Shown here: one piece after another, positions 36,275 through 47,564 of the stretch
Numbering within the stretch: position 1 is the first letter of the stretch
Layout of the letters: every line of letters starts with the position of its first letter
Origin: Metallyticus violacea
Taxonomy: Eukaryota; Arthropoda; Insecta; Mantodea; Metallyticidae
Length of the DNA stretch: 64,000 nt
Direction of reading: 5' to 3'
Assembly: GCA_030762175.1 (NCBI GenBank)
Contig: CM060842.1
Coordinates: forward strand, 70,297,501 to 70,361,500
Notes under the pieces: model-generated
The model's database searches: none
Seen by the model: only the letters and a program-made list of their open reading frames with translations
Told to the model about the DNA's origin: nothing
Made by a program: the position numbers and the translations under genes

Positions 36275-36330
36275 TATTTAATTATTATTATTATTATTAT
36301 TATCATCATCATTATTATATTTATATTATT
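36275..36330. repeat. (TTA)n/(TCA)n microsatellite
   Basis: Short run of att/atc units, adjoining the 3' end of the PLE at 36345. Confidence 0.9.
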
Positions 36331-36344
36331 TTTTGGGGTGAACA

Positions 36345-36905
36345 GCGAATACTCATATGTTTCCTAAACTTAGGTATTAATTTTTTACACTAAACTCCAC
36401 TTACTTACATAAAAGTAAGATGCATTTCGGGAGAATCTCTCCCATCTTCAGTTGCTCACTGAACTGCCGTTACTCAAAATGATGTCTAGACACCTGGATG
36501 TTCCTGTGGTGGCCTCTGTTGGTTGAAGTAGGAAACTGCTGAGATCATCCATGGGAGGAAACTCGAAATTCATTTGGTTTTCTCTATTTTAAATACGAAC
36601 ATTTTTTCCCAAGTGGATAACTCCAATAGGTTGTGAAGATGTTTCAGCAGATTAATTTCCAGTCTTATTTCATGATTTTTAGTCCAAAAGTGAGCTGCTA
36701 CTGCTGATTTATCCACCTGCTTAAACTGAATATTCCTAAAATGTTCTTTCCTCTGAATTTCCAAATTTCTCTTTGTTTTGCCTATGTAGCTCTGTTCACA
36801 ATCTGCACATTTTATTTCGTAAATTCCTGATTTCTGTTCGGTTGATATGGAGTCTTTTACTGTGCAACCCAATAAATTCTTGATGTTGTATCTGTTGTTA
36901 TATTT
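36345..36905 (-). mobile_element. Penelope-like element 3' end with best-kept GIY-YIG domain
   Basis: ORF 36570-36872 (-), 100 residues: MGCTVKDSISTEQ, KSGIYEIKCADCEQSYIGKT, KRNLEIQRKEHFRNIQFKQV, SAVAAHFWTKNHEI, LLKHLHNLLELSTWEKMF. GIYEI and SYIG are the GIY and YIG motifs, followed by the Arg/His-bearing helix (RKEHFRN). CADCEQ supplies a CX2C pair seen in PLE endonucleases. No stop lies within the domain. The RT part is absent: 5'-truncated at about 36905. Confidence 0.88.
36395..36460 (-). ncRNA. Hammerhead-like ribozyme, AUGCAU palindrome
   Basis: On -: AGCAA, CUGAAGA (36451 to 36445), U, stem II GGGAGA/UCUCCC around GAU, GAAA (36428 to 36425), palindrome AUGCAU, C at 36419, then UUACU, which pairs with AGCAA with one mismatch. 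Then AAGTAAGTGGA. Core bases and stems are all intact: the most complete copy in the window. Confidence 0.72.
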
Positions 36906-37118
36906 TAAAAACTTTTAGCACATCTTTATGGAGTTTGTGAAGTGTAGTTTAAATATTGTAATTTAATGTGGGATTACAAACAGATAAAATTTTTCATACA
37001 CTTGTAATTGTAAAATGAATATCATCATGATATAATATATTGAAATATATTGTTGATTTACAATTATTCTTTTGCTTATTTGTAATCCCTAATGAAAGCA
37101 GTAGAACTTTTGTTACAG

Positions 37119-37321
37119 AGTGGAAATTTCATGTTAGCAACATATAGATGCCAAATGAACACAACTCGACTAGATCTAAAGCTCAGGACAATAGAGGGAC
37201 AGCATGGAACTCTACGTGCATATGTTACTCCATTAGTGCAACCTAAGTGCTGCCAAGTACGTGAATATAGAATCAAACCACTTTCTCTGCATATGCGCTG
37301 TCATTCATTTGATACTCAGAG
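37119..37321 (+). CDS. BBS7: BBS7 coding exon: GAE to platform
   Basis: A 203-nt exon after tgttacag, ending AG before gtgaga; phase 0 in, phase 2 out. It encodes [20 protein letters not shown], then [20 protein letters not shown] and [15 protein letters not shown]. The family has [35 protein letters not shown] at this place. The ORF extends upstream to 37092 but those codons are intronic: the acceptor AG is at 37117-37118. Confidence 0.95.
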
Positions 37322-38123
37322 GTGAGAAGCAGCTGTATGCATAACTTCAGTGTACATTATTTTAATTTAGCATAAGAGAGTTCTGCATCCCACATTCAGG
37401 TAACACTTTCAAAATGTTTACAGCAATATATTCCCAAAGGATAAGTGCAATAAGATATAGAGAATAGCATTTATAATTCAAATGTTGTCCATTCAGTATG
37501 CTTACAGGCCAAAATTTATTCAAGGGGGAAGATGTAAAGTACTTTTTCCTATACAATAGAATGCAGCTGGTTATTTAGGAATTTTTAACAATATAATTAT
37601 TTTAAATTATAGTGTTTAGTTGGATTTTTAACTGGAACTTTGACTTTCTTATTTTCTAGACATGTTTTGTACACCTTTTTATTTTTGAAACATGTCCACA
37701 AAATAAAATGCCTTTAGAAGAATTACAGAAAAAATAATCTTTTTCCTGTTGTTTTCCATGAAGTAAAATGCATATTAAAAATATCAGCACAAACACCCCC
37801 TCCCCCATTTAATTTGTAGCAAATTATTAAATGTTCTTACATTTGAAGTACAATATATTTTAAGACTCAACACTGACAATGTTCTGTGTCTGAATTTAAA
37901 ATTAATGTGCATGGAATGAATACTTCAATGTAAGTTCATCACAGTCATTATGTGAATTCTGAAAAAATGTCTGCTGTACAGTTCATTAAGAGAAATATTC
38001 TGAAATATTCAGAGTATTGGTTTGCTTGATACATTAGCAGAGCCTTTCTGGTTACTTTACCAACAAATTTTCCCAACATTACCTATAAAATATTTACTAA
38101 ATGTAGTTTTATTTTCTTTTTAG
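37322..38123. other. Intronic stretch, nothing recognised
   Basis: AT-rich BBS7 intron, no supported feature. Confidence 0.5.
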
Positions 38124-38288
38124 ACCATACAACATATTGACATTAAAGGGTTCCTTTAGTTTGGGAGAAATCCATACTTGGGTCTCATTCTGTCTGCCAG
38201 AGATGCCAGAAAAACCTCCAGCTGGTGAAAAAGTTACCTTCACATTTGTTTCTACATTCCTTGATACAATGCTACAGTGCACTTATGG
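38124..38288 (+). CDS. BBS7: BBS7 coding exon: platform
   Basis: A 165-nt exon after ctttttag, ending GG before gtatgt; phase 2 in and out. It encodes [20 protein letters not shown], then [17 protein letters not shown] and [12 protein letters not shown]. The [10 protein letters not shown] motif and the following FLDT are diagnostic for the BBS7 platform region. The exon is too short in unbroken frame to stand out as an ORF, so it was located by translating across the acceptor. Confidence 0.94.
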
Positions 38289-38689
38289 GTATGTTTCTTT
38301 ATCAGGTAATACTTGAATGTTTTCACACTTATACATAAGCTGCAGAATGTGAATACCAGCAAGATTTTTAAAGAGAAGATCATGTCAGCCAATACTTTTT
38401 TAAATGACAGAATATTACTAATTAATTTAGCAAATATGAATTTTTATGACCAAAAATGTTCTGCCAGTTTCAGACCAGACATTTCAAAGCATCATATTCT
38501 GACCAAAAATAATATCTTTAGTATTAAATATAGTAATCTTTACTATCAAGGACCTTCTGCCACCATGATGGAAGACTATGAATTCCAATGTGATAGAATT
38601 CCTTGGGGAAGAAAGAAAAAAATATTCATCCAGTGCAATTTCCAAATCAGCAAAGGTTTGGAATTGCTGTCCTCAGAGAAAAAATCCAA

Positions 38690-39490
38690 ATAAAGGAAAA
38701 ATTGACAATCTATGGGATGGTGCAATGTCTGGAGAATATGGTGGGTGCATTAGAGTCACCTAACCAAGATGGATAATGGTTACATAAGCCACCTTAGCTG
38801 TATATGGTTTTGCATGATCATAAGGAACCTTAGTTTTCAGTTTTTAATAGATACATTTGAGCTCGTTAGAGTACACAATGTCAGTGATTGTTTGACTGAC
38901 TGGAGTTGTTCATGATCCACAATACGTCTCACAGTCCACCAAACACACTGCATAACCTTCTTTTGGTGCAATGGTGGGCTTCATTTGTTTGGGAAACATT
39001 TATCAGCTGCCAAACATTGATGACAGCATCTTAGAGTGTAGTAAGATTCACATCTCATCACTTGTTTACAGCATATCAAAAAAGGGATTCTTCTGTTGAT
39101 ATGACAGCAATGTAAAGTAGGTGTCAGCTCATGCTGCCTTTTGAACCATTGTCAATTTGGTGGAACCCAGCAACCAAGTTTATATTTTTCTTAACTAATG
39201 AAAATGAAGCCTCATGATCCCGGCACTGAGATTGAATTGCTGTGTCATGTCCTTGCAAGCCAGGCTGTTGTCTTAATAGTTGCTAAGAGAACTATGGTTG
39301 TTGGTCTTACTGTCTGTGGTCCATCCTCTACAGGTTTGTTGCTTTCGTGGAACTTTTCAAACCATCTTTGCACTGTCCATTTATTCACGGCATCAACACT
39401 GAAGGCATGGCACATTTTCCATGCCACTGCAGTTTTATTATAATTCATAGCGCATACAAACTTGATGAACATCTTTGAGGTGCATATGTT
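38690..39490 (-). mobile_element. Decayed mariner transposase
   Basis: Minus-strand ORF 39245-39472 gives MFIKFVCAMNYNKTAVAWKM, KWTVQRWFEKFHESN and VEDGPQTVRPT, the mariner N-terminal helix-turn-helix region (WF-KF--G----ED----GRP). Lower coordinates on - continue KLGCWVPPN, RIPFL, SPPLHQKKVMQCVWWTVRR and IVDHEQLQ, the central catalytic domain (PK--LHPKKVM--VWW). Frameshifts and stops abound. Confidence 0.75.
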
Positions 39491-39829
39491 TGTGTTTCAT
39501 GGAATATTGACTCACACTATGGAAAATTGAGCCTACCAATTTAAGTCTTTTGGCATAGTTTATACCTTCCTTAGCATTTAATTATTGTTCATGCTTGAAA
39601 TTTGAGCATTGTGGAAAATTAATAGCACTTTTTTGGTCAGCTATACTTCACCCTTTAGAGGTCACATAAATTGTAATAGCTTATTTGTTAAAACATTTTT
39701 AGTAGCTGTGGCTTAGGAGCATTAGGTCTGTTGCTAACTAGTGATCTGTTTTTGATTATTAATGAGTATGTGTTAACTGAGTAAGATTTTTACCAAGTTA
39801 TTCATAGGTGAGCAATTATATTAAACATC

Positions 39830-39995
39830 AACTAAAGTATTCACTTTTTTACACTTTACTCCATTCACTTACACAAAAGTAAGATGCGTTTTGGGAGAAT
39901 CTCTCCCATCTTCAGTTGCTTAGTAACACAAAAGTAAGAAATGTGTCTTACTTTTGTGTAAGTGAATGGAGTAAAGCGTAAAAAAGTGAATACAT
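39830..39995. repeat. Palindrome made of two PLE terminal fragments
   Basis: 39843-39880 (cactttttt-acactttact, ccattcacttacacaaaagt) is complementary to 39941-39990. Inside, on -, is a hammerhead-like core CUGAAGA (39915 to 39909) with stem II GGGAGA/UCUCCC, but GAAA reads AAAA and the palindrome reads ACGCAU. The family matches 36395-36460. Confidence 0.7.
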
Positions 39996-40599
39996 AAGTT
40001 GAAGTTATATTGCCACTCCATTGTCAACAGCTTCGTAAGTATAATATTTATATTAAACATGCTTAGCATTCAGTATCAGATGAAATACTTTAATAATAGA
40101 AAGACTTATGTATATTTTTCAATTATTTAGTCTTGTAATCTTAAAGATAATGAAACAGATTGATCTGATCACCTTGAGCAATATTCAACCACCTCTTATG
40201 CTCTATTTATGAAAAATATTGGACAGCAAGAGAGTTAATAGCTTCACTGTCAACAACTCAAATGTTAGTAAACAACAGTTCTTCATATGGCCTCCCAGCT
40301 GATACCTGTTTTGGAGAAATAAGATAACATATTTGCATTTTATGCCTTCTCAAATCATGTATTCAGAGGAAGCAGATATTTATCTGCAATTATATATGAG
40401 GTACTTAGATTAGCAGAGGCATTTGTGACAAAGTATGCTTTTTTGTTTTTTTTTTCTTGCAACATATCGTATGAAGTGTACTCTTTGATGTCTGTTAAGT
40501 GTGAATGGTAGATATGCCTTGGTTATCAACGAAATCTCCATTTGAGTATAGCATGGTGTTGGACATTACGTTCCTCAGCTAAATCTTGAGAATAGCAAA

Positions 40600-42785
40600 G
40601 CCAGGTGAGCCAACCTGCCTGCTGGCCAGCCGCTATGCTGGGACAGCTGCTGTAACAGCACAGTATAAATACTCAATAGAGGGGTGTTGTTTGTTTTCAG
40701 TCCTTCAACCCTCATAAATTACTTTATTATTTTAATGATTTTTTTTTTTTTTTGTTTTTTTTTTTTTTTTGATTTAATCTTTCCTGTGTGGTGGTTCAGT
40801 TCAGTTGGTGAAAGTTCAGTTTTTCATTCAGTTTTTTTGCTTTAAAAGATAGTTACAACATGTATTCTTGGTGTCTTGCAGTTCTGGCAGTAATTTTTAT
40901 TCATGTATTGCTGTGTATTTAATTTTATGTTTTTAATCATATCATTCATAGAAATCAAATCCACAAGGTATATTTTTCATTATAACTAAGTACACAAACA
41001 ATGAGTGATACAAACAGTGATTCTACTTCTGATCACATAAGTCGTCCAAGAAAATGCAGCATACAGAAAAACACATGGAAAATAAAGGTGGCAAAGAAGA
41101 AGAGAAATACAGGTGAAGAATATATAAGTGTAAAAACAAAAATGTTGTAAGGGCAAAAGAAATAGGGCCGCCCTGTCAGTGTAGTTTTTTCAAGAAAGTG
41201 GGTTCAGATAAAGTTCATAAAATATTTCCAGAATTTTGGGAAATAGGGGATTACAACCTACAGAACAACTATTTAAATAAATTAATGACAACTGTGAATG
41301 TGAAAAGAAGGTGTAACAGACAGGCCATCTCGCAGGTTGTGCACCATAATTTATAAAGTCATTCATGGAAATAATAGTTACAATGTTTGCGCAGTAGCTT
41401 TTCAGAATGTGCATTGTTTGAGTGAAAAAAGACTGTGTACTGCTTGTGGCAAAATTAGAGGAACTGGTACAATTGATAAAAATCATCATGGCCATCAAGA
41501 AAATACTAGAAGAATCTCTGATTAAGATAAAGAAAAAATTATTACACACATTAACAGTTTCCCTGCCTTATCTAGTCATTATAGCAGAACTAAAAGTGCA
41601 CATAGGAAATACTTAACCTCTGATTTAAATACTTCCAAAATGTACTAAACTTATTGTGATAGGATTGTTGAAAATCATACTGAAGATTGCCCAGTTTCTG
41701 CATCATTCTATTGCTACATTTTTAACTCTTAATTTAATCTTGGATTTTCACCTCTCATGTCTGATACCTGCAACTATTGTGATTAAACAAAGCGACAACT
41801 GGAGACGATGAGAGAAGACAAAGATTCTGAAAAGAATTAGAACAAGAAATGAGATTGCATGAACGTAGAGCTAAGATGGCACAAAACACTGTTAAAGCAG
41901 ATAGCTGATAATTAGGATCCAACAGTTGGTGCCATTGCCATAGACATGCATCAAGCACTTCCAACACCTAAAATAAATTCCGTAATCCAATATTACAAGA
42001 GGAAGTTGTGGACTTATAATTTTGATATTCACAATATAAAGGACAGAACTGCTTGAATGTATCTTTGGGATGAAAACATTGGAAAACGAGGCTCTATTGA
42101 AATTTCAAATTGCCTCGTGCACTATATTGAAAAAAAAAATACCACCAGAAATGAAGACATTACATATTTTCAACGATAATTGCAGTGGACAGAGTAAAAA
42201 TTTGAACAGGTTTTGATATGTCTCAGGTACATCCATGCAGACTGTTTCTCAAAAATTGAACACACATTCATGGTCCCCGCCACTCATATCTTCCTTCTGA
42301 CTGTAATTTTGGGAATATAGAATTATATCTAAGGAGAAGAGAAGTATTTACTGGGATTCAATATGACCAACAAATTAGAATTTGCAGAAAGGAGAAACCT
42401 TTTAATGTAATTTTGGTAAGGAGAGACCAATTTAAAGATGTAGGAGTTCTGCAACGTCACATAACAAAGCAGCAGGTTCAAGGTACCATGTTTTCAGAGG
42501 GAAGAGTTTTTGGTTTCTCCAGTGAAAACAAAATGGGATTTGGAATTAAACCTACTTACAGCTGAGAATTTTATGAAGTAAATCTGCAAAAAGGACTTGG
42601 AAATGTTATGATCATCATATTTTCAACCTTCCATCAATTAGGTTACCAAATAAGTGCACTAAACCTGTAGTTATTTTGCAAGGAAAACAGGCAGCAGTGG
42701 ACAATGATCTGATACTCAGACATCAGAGGTTTCACACTGCACAGCCCAACCTAAATCAGCGCTTACGTTACAATTCAGTGAGCTA
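40600..42785 (+). pseudogene. Decayed transposon-like gene, FxDNCxGQ family
   Basis: From ATG 41001: MSDTNSDSTSDHISRPRKCS, then KVAKKKRNTGEEYISVKTK. It goes on, frame by frame, with SFKKVGSDKVHKIFPEFWEI, RRAKMAQNTVKADS, FDIHNIKDRTA, MYLWDENIGKRGSIEISNCL and LHIFNDNCSGQSKN. I recognise this order from a high-copy arthropod family of uncharacterised, transposase-like proteins (FSDNC-GQN-N, HTQ-E-DS-H). TATAAATA lies at 40663. Many stops. The assignment to a transposon class is inference. Confidence 0.5.
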
Positions 42786-43232
42786 AACTTTATATTTTTA
42801 TTTAACATATTTCCATTTTGTTTATAACAGGCATAAACTTTAAACAAACTGTATATTAATTAGTGTTCAAAAATGTAAAGTATCTCTGAACACTGCACAA
42901 TATTTTATCAAATATTTTAATGTGTATGTACAGGTTACTTGTGTGATAGATACTTAGTAAAACTTTAAACGCATTTTTCTCAAAACTAGTTTGTGGCACA
43001 TACCCACTGCTATTCTAGAGGCCTCATATCAACATTTTGTCAGTGTTAAAAAATTTGCAAGAAAGCTATCTTAATGCTATATAATGCTTGCTACATTTGT
43101 ACATGTTAATAAATTTAAAATAAAATTTGCATGGCTTTTTAAAGAAATTTGTTTTTACTCACTGAAAATGTAATTTATAATCGAAAAAGCATTTATAATA
43201 TATATATAAATTATTGTATTTTAATTTTTCAG

Positions 43233-43342
43233 GAAAGGTGAAGCAGAGTTTCAGTCAGATAATATTTCAACTATATCAATTTTGAAAGATATTTTGACAA
43301 AAGAGGCAACAAAGAGAAAAATTAAACTTGATATTTCATGTG
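43233..43342 (+). CDS. BBS7: BBS7 coding exon: platform, [12 protein letters not shown] block
   Basis: A 110-nt exon after atttttcag, ending with G before gtaagc; phase 2 in, phase 1 out. It encodes [20 protein letters not shown] then [16 protein letters not shown], almost the vertebrate sequence. A hammerhead-like Penelope fragment and a SINE lie immediately downstream in the intron. Confidence 0.95.
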
Positions 43343-43429
43343 GTAAGCCAAAATATTTATCTGTTGTCTACTTAAATCAGCACTAATGGCCATGTTCATT
43401 ATAGCAAGCAGTAATCTACTGTAGTTTTG

Positions 43430-43550
43430 AAAAGCAGGAATTTTCACATGAAACCATGCTGAGATGAAGGCAACAGCCTTCGAAATGTGCCCAAGTAAGT
43501 GGAAACAATTTTAGTGAAATTTGAGTGATTTCCTCATAAATAACTTACTA
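43430..43550 (+). repeat. Short PLE-type hammerhead fragment
   Basis: CUGAGA-U (43459; one base lost from CUGANGA), perfect stem II GAAGGC/GCCUUC around AACA, GAAA, then UGUGCC, and AAGTAAGTGGA. It belongs with the unit at 51349-51480 (same stem and loop, same tgaaatttga and ttcctcata blocks). No coding part; it lies 90 bases after the BBS7 donor at 43342. Confidence 0.6.
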
Positions 43551-43554
43551 TAGT

Positions 43555-43790
43555 GATTTAATGGTTGCAGATCCGAGTCCCACCTTTGGCATGGATAGAT
43601 TTAATGTGTTGTCCATTGTCCATGTTGTCCTGTAATGCTGATCACTCTTGCTTAGGCCTGGAACATTTCCTTCCTTAAAAAATCCTTTCCCAAAATATCA
43701 TTTTATCTTATGTATCCATCATTGTCCACTGCCTGTGGTGCCTCAGTAGTAAAAATGAGTGTAAACACCATTACAAAAAAAAAAAAAAAA
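43555..43790 (+). repeat. tRNA-derived SINE, family B
   Basis: Starts mid-tRNA with ggttgcagatccgagtccca (box B-like), then cttaggcctggaacatttcc, ttccttaaaaaatcc, tgtggtgcctcagtagt and a poly(A) of 16 at 43775-43790. Same order as 50436-50731 read on -. Confidence 0.75.
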
Positions 43791-43972
43791 TTCCATGCGG
43801 TCCCACCATTTAAGTTACGTCTGATGTAGCAAATCTGATGCATACAGGGTCCAGAACAGGATAAACACATTCCCCCAGTGGATAATGATTAAATCATATT
43901 TAATGTTGGAGAAAAAGTATTTAAATATAAATTTATCTCACATTCTTATGCAGTATATCTTTTTTTTTACAG

Positions 43973-44203
43973 CAATGAATGATGAAAGTGTGATACATAC
44001 ATTAAAATTATTACATCCAAAGCTGGAGGCTCTGCTGATCCTTGCTAAACAGATAGCACTTCTTGAAGCTCTGAGAGAACTGGAGACACATGATGCTGAT
44101 TCACTAAACTGTCTTTCACCTGAATACAGACAAATTCTTGAGAATGAGAAAGAAATTCAAGCTCAGTATAAACGGCAGCCAGCACAGCTTGATCGATTAT
44201 ATG
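43973..44203 (+). CDS. BBS7: BBS7 coding exon: C-terminal helical region
   Basis: A 231-nt exon after a pyrimidine tract and tacag, ending ATG before gtaatt; phase 1 in and out. It encodes MNDESVIHTLKLLHPKLEAL, then LLEALRELETHDADS, LSPEYRQILENEKEIQ and YKRQPAQLDRLYG. This matches the long C-terminal helices of BBS7 (VKHTLKLIHPKLEY, IPEYH-ILEE, YKKQPAHLERLYG). Confidence 0.95.
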
Positions 44204-45348
44204 GTAATTATTACATTTTCTATACCAAGTTTACAATTTTATGAGAGGATGAGGATATTTGTGCAAAAGTTTGTGTATGTGTATGTCAAAAAAGATAGTA
44301 ACAACAATCAAAATCTCATTTAAACCAGCTCGCCAGCAAATCCTGTAATTTACAGGAGGCTTTTGACCAAAATAGATTTTATAGGCTGTTCTTATTCTTA
44401 CACTTGAGTTTAAAAAAAATAATTTGCTAACTAGTTTATAGATTTGTCTTTATTCTTTCATGAAACATTTTAAAATTGTTGTATATTTTTTCATTTTCTT
44501 GCAATGTTAGTATGAGTAACTTGAGCAAGATTCACCATTTCTTGTAATCATGCCACAGTTCTATTAACCTATACATTTTATTTACATTTTTAACTACTAC
44601 TAATATATTACAAGGCTTGCTTTAGAAAAGGGACAATATTATATTTAAATGAATGACAATTTGCAGCTATGTATGGAAAAGTTCAAAGAAAATTACAGAT
44701 GGTTTAATTAAATGTAGTTTGTGAAGCTTTTAATTCTATGTTAAGCAGAAATGAATGTAGAAAGGCAAAAATGAGAAAGCAACAAAATATCAGTTCCACT
44801 CATAAGTAGTTTCCTTATAATGCCTTCTTAACTATACCAGACAAAGTGACAAGATTCTTTGACAATTGACCATGCAGCCACATAATTATACATGGTCTAT
44901 ACTTTAAAAACAACATGACAACATAAGTACAGACAGTAGAAAATGCATTAAGTTTCATCCATGACACCTAGCTACTCTTAACAAAAATGGCTGCCAGGGC
45001 AGTTTGTTAATGCTCATCAAATTAATTTATATTAATGCTGCTGTGAGCCTTCCAAGAATATATGATTAGCTTAAATGAGGCATTACATAACTCATGTTGA
45101 ATGCTGGGCATTTCAGAAAGTGATGTTCATATACAATCTTAGATAATAAAAGTAAAAATTAAAAAAAAAAAAACTTTTTGATGAATCAAAACTAATTCCT
45201 TATTAACATATCATTTACCAATCTGCTTTTATTTTCATAATATAGAGACAGGCATTTTAAAACAATCATAATTGAGTTTGATTTATTTTCATTTGCTGCA
45301 TTTATACTATATTTTCTGGTTTTCTTCTTTGTCTGTTTCTTTTTTCAG
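44204..45348. other. Intronic stretch, nothing recognised
   Basis: Last BBS7 intron in the coding region. No supported feature. Confidence 0.5.
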
Positions 45349-45488
45349 GTATGATAACCGACATTTATATAGATCAGCATAAATTTAAAGGGGTCAATGT
45401 TAAAGGAAAAATTCCTCAGTTACTAGAAATCTTTGATAAATATGACTTGAACAAACTTTTGAGCTTCTTCAGTCAGGATGCCACTTAA
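45349..45488 (+). CDS. BBS7: BBS7 last coding exon and stop
   Basis: A 140-nt coding segment after ttttttcag, phase 1 in, ending at TAA (45486-45488). It encodes [20 protein letters not shown], then [19 protein letters not shown] and QDAT before the stop. Vertebrate BBS7 ends with the same MITD-FID-FKFKG-NVK pattern and SLISFFD. The eleven exons sum to 1707 nt, 569 codons including the stop, as expected for residues from about 160 to the end of a 715-residue protein. Confidence 0.95.
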
Positions 45489-46370
45489 TTGCATCTCAAT
45501 CCTCAATCAATACAGAAATACAGCTTAAGAAGCATTTGTTCATTCTCCTCAACAAATAATATGAATCCTTGGAAGTTAAGGCTAGATTTATCAGATGATG
45601 CAGGTCAGTAATGCTGAAATAATTCTTCAAAGTAAAATTATTTTACTCCACCAAATTATCAGTCTTTGAGCCATTCTGTAACTGTACAAGTGTTTTACTT
45701 TGTGATAGAACTATTATTTTAGTAGCCATAATACCATTTGAAACTTTAAAGATCCAGAGAAATAACAGGTGCTAAATATTATGTGTGTATTTTATTAATA
45801 TGTATAAGTATTACATTAATACTTTTAAAACTATAGTTTTTTGACAAAGATCAGAAACTTGTGTACAGAAGTCTGTTGATAGCTAATAAATAATAATAAT
45901 AACTATAATTATTATTAAATTTTTTGACTATTTATAGTTTTCAAGAGAGTATGCATTTACAAACATGCAGCTGTCCACAATAGAATTGGTATCCAGAGTT
46001 ATTATTGAATAAGCTAGAAATGTGAATCTCAATTATGACTATTACAATTGCATGGAAATATTATGGATGTTTTATAACTAGGACCAGATTTTTAGGTTTT
46101 AACATATTCTGTTCCCTGCTATTAAATATGAGCATTTTCATATATTTATCCATTTCATAACAAATGCAAAATATTTTAATCTAAATGCCTAAAATGGCTG
46201 TCAGAACATAAAAGTTCCTATCTGTTAATTCTGAAACTTCCTTTTTTAAGTCATATAGTTTAAATTGCTTCTTTATCTGAATTGAACTTTGAAAATATTT
46301 TAAAAAGGAAAATGCTCCCTTACTTATCCATGCTTTTGATCTGAAATTTTTGAAATAAAGTGCAGTATTG
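45489..46370 (+). other. Probable BBS7 3' UTR with poly(A) signals
   Basis: AT-rich sequence directly after the BBS7 stop with no recognisable transposon. AATAAA hexamers occur at 45885-45890 (in a taa-rich run) and 46354-46359. Either could end the transcript; position alone cannot decide. Confidence 0.4.
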
Positions 46371-47030
46371 CTCCAAAGTTTTTATTACATCACTAATTCT
46401 ATGCAACACCAATGCTATTATTCCATAGTTTTTATTTCTTCAAAATATGGGGTAGCATTGGTTTTCAATGCCGGAAGATAAAGCAGAAAAATCAAGTTGT
46501 GCAGGTCAATATTTAGGTATTGTTGAAAATGTTTCAGTTAGTGGTAAAGCCATTTTTGACCAAGCCTGTCAAAAAGAAGGTAAATATAGAATTAAATGAA
46601 ATGTTGTTTCCATTGACTATCAGATGGCAAAATGCTTTATACAATTAACTAATCATACACTTTTTTTAGTTTTTATTTGCAAGAATTGCACATATTTGAT
46701 AAAAATTTAATACAACCATATAAATGAAATTTTTAACCTGTATAGTTATGTAGAGTGGAATGACAAAAAAATACAAAACATTCATTTTTAGACACATTTT
46801 AAAATAAAAATCTGTGTTTAATGAAACAAAGACATAAATATTAAAACAGAATTCCTTAGCAATTATTTAACATTTTATCATCCAAGTAATGCATAAGGAA
46901 TATTTTTAAGTGCAAATTCTACTCTGTTATTAATTTTAATGCAGAAAAATCTTAAAACATGGTCACACATCACAAACAGAATGTTTTAAAAAATGTTGGA
47001 ATTTGACACTTTTAATGGCTCGATGGTTCT
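46371..47030. other. Intergenic stretch, nothing recognised
   Basis: AT-rich, no supported feature. Confidence 0.5.
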
Positions 47031-47039
47031 CTAGCTGTT

Positions 47040-47520
47040 TGTAAGATAACCTGAGTGTTGTCACATCTAGCTCTAATTACAGCTGCGATTCAGTCAGGCA
47101 TGCTCCAGATAAAATCTACAATTTCCTATTATATAAGTTCCCATTCTGCTTGAAGTGCAACCCGAAGATCTGCCAGTGAGTCAGGGAATTGACCCTTAGC
47201 ATGCCGCCAAAGCATGATCCAGGCAAGTTCTATTGGGTTCAGGTCTGAGCTGCATGCTTACCATACCATATGTTCAATCCAATCACATCCAGGAACTCAG
47301 AAACACACCAAGTAATGTGTAGGCAAGCACTATCATGCATAAGGATAATGCTGTTACCTATAATGGGTGCAAAAAGTACTACATGATCAGCAAGAATATC
47401 CTTGATGCATCTGACCCATTCTTGATTAGCATCACTTCTGTTCTTGCTTGAATGCTGATCCCTGTCCAAACCAATACTGAAACTCCATTAAAAGGTGTCC
47501 ATGAAGAGAAAGTGTAGGAT
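47040..47520 (-). pseudogene. Tc1-like transposase, C-terminal half
   Basis: On -: FNGVSVLVWTGISIQART (near 47520-47460), then NSIILMHDSACLHITWCV (47340-47290; MHD contains the second catalytic Asp), FLDVIGLNIW, and beyond it ELAWIMLWRHAKG, DLRVALQAEW. The order VMVWGGIS, MHDNA-PH, FL---GI, and the closing block are Tc1. The third acidic residue region is frameshifted. Confidence 0.75.
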
Positions 47521-47564
47521 GCATAACACATTCTCCTGGCTTTCTCCAAACTCTCTCCCTCTCT

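Noticed and set aside
44330..44360. cagctcgccagcaaatcctgtaatttacagg hairpin
   Set aside because: A short local inverted repeat (cctgtaatttacagg) with no partner or repeat elsewhere; within chance for AT-rich sequence.
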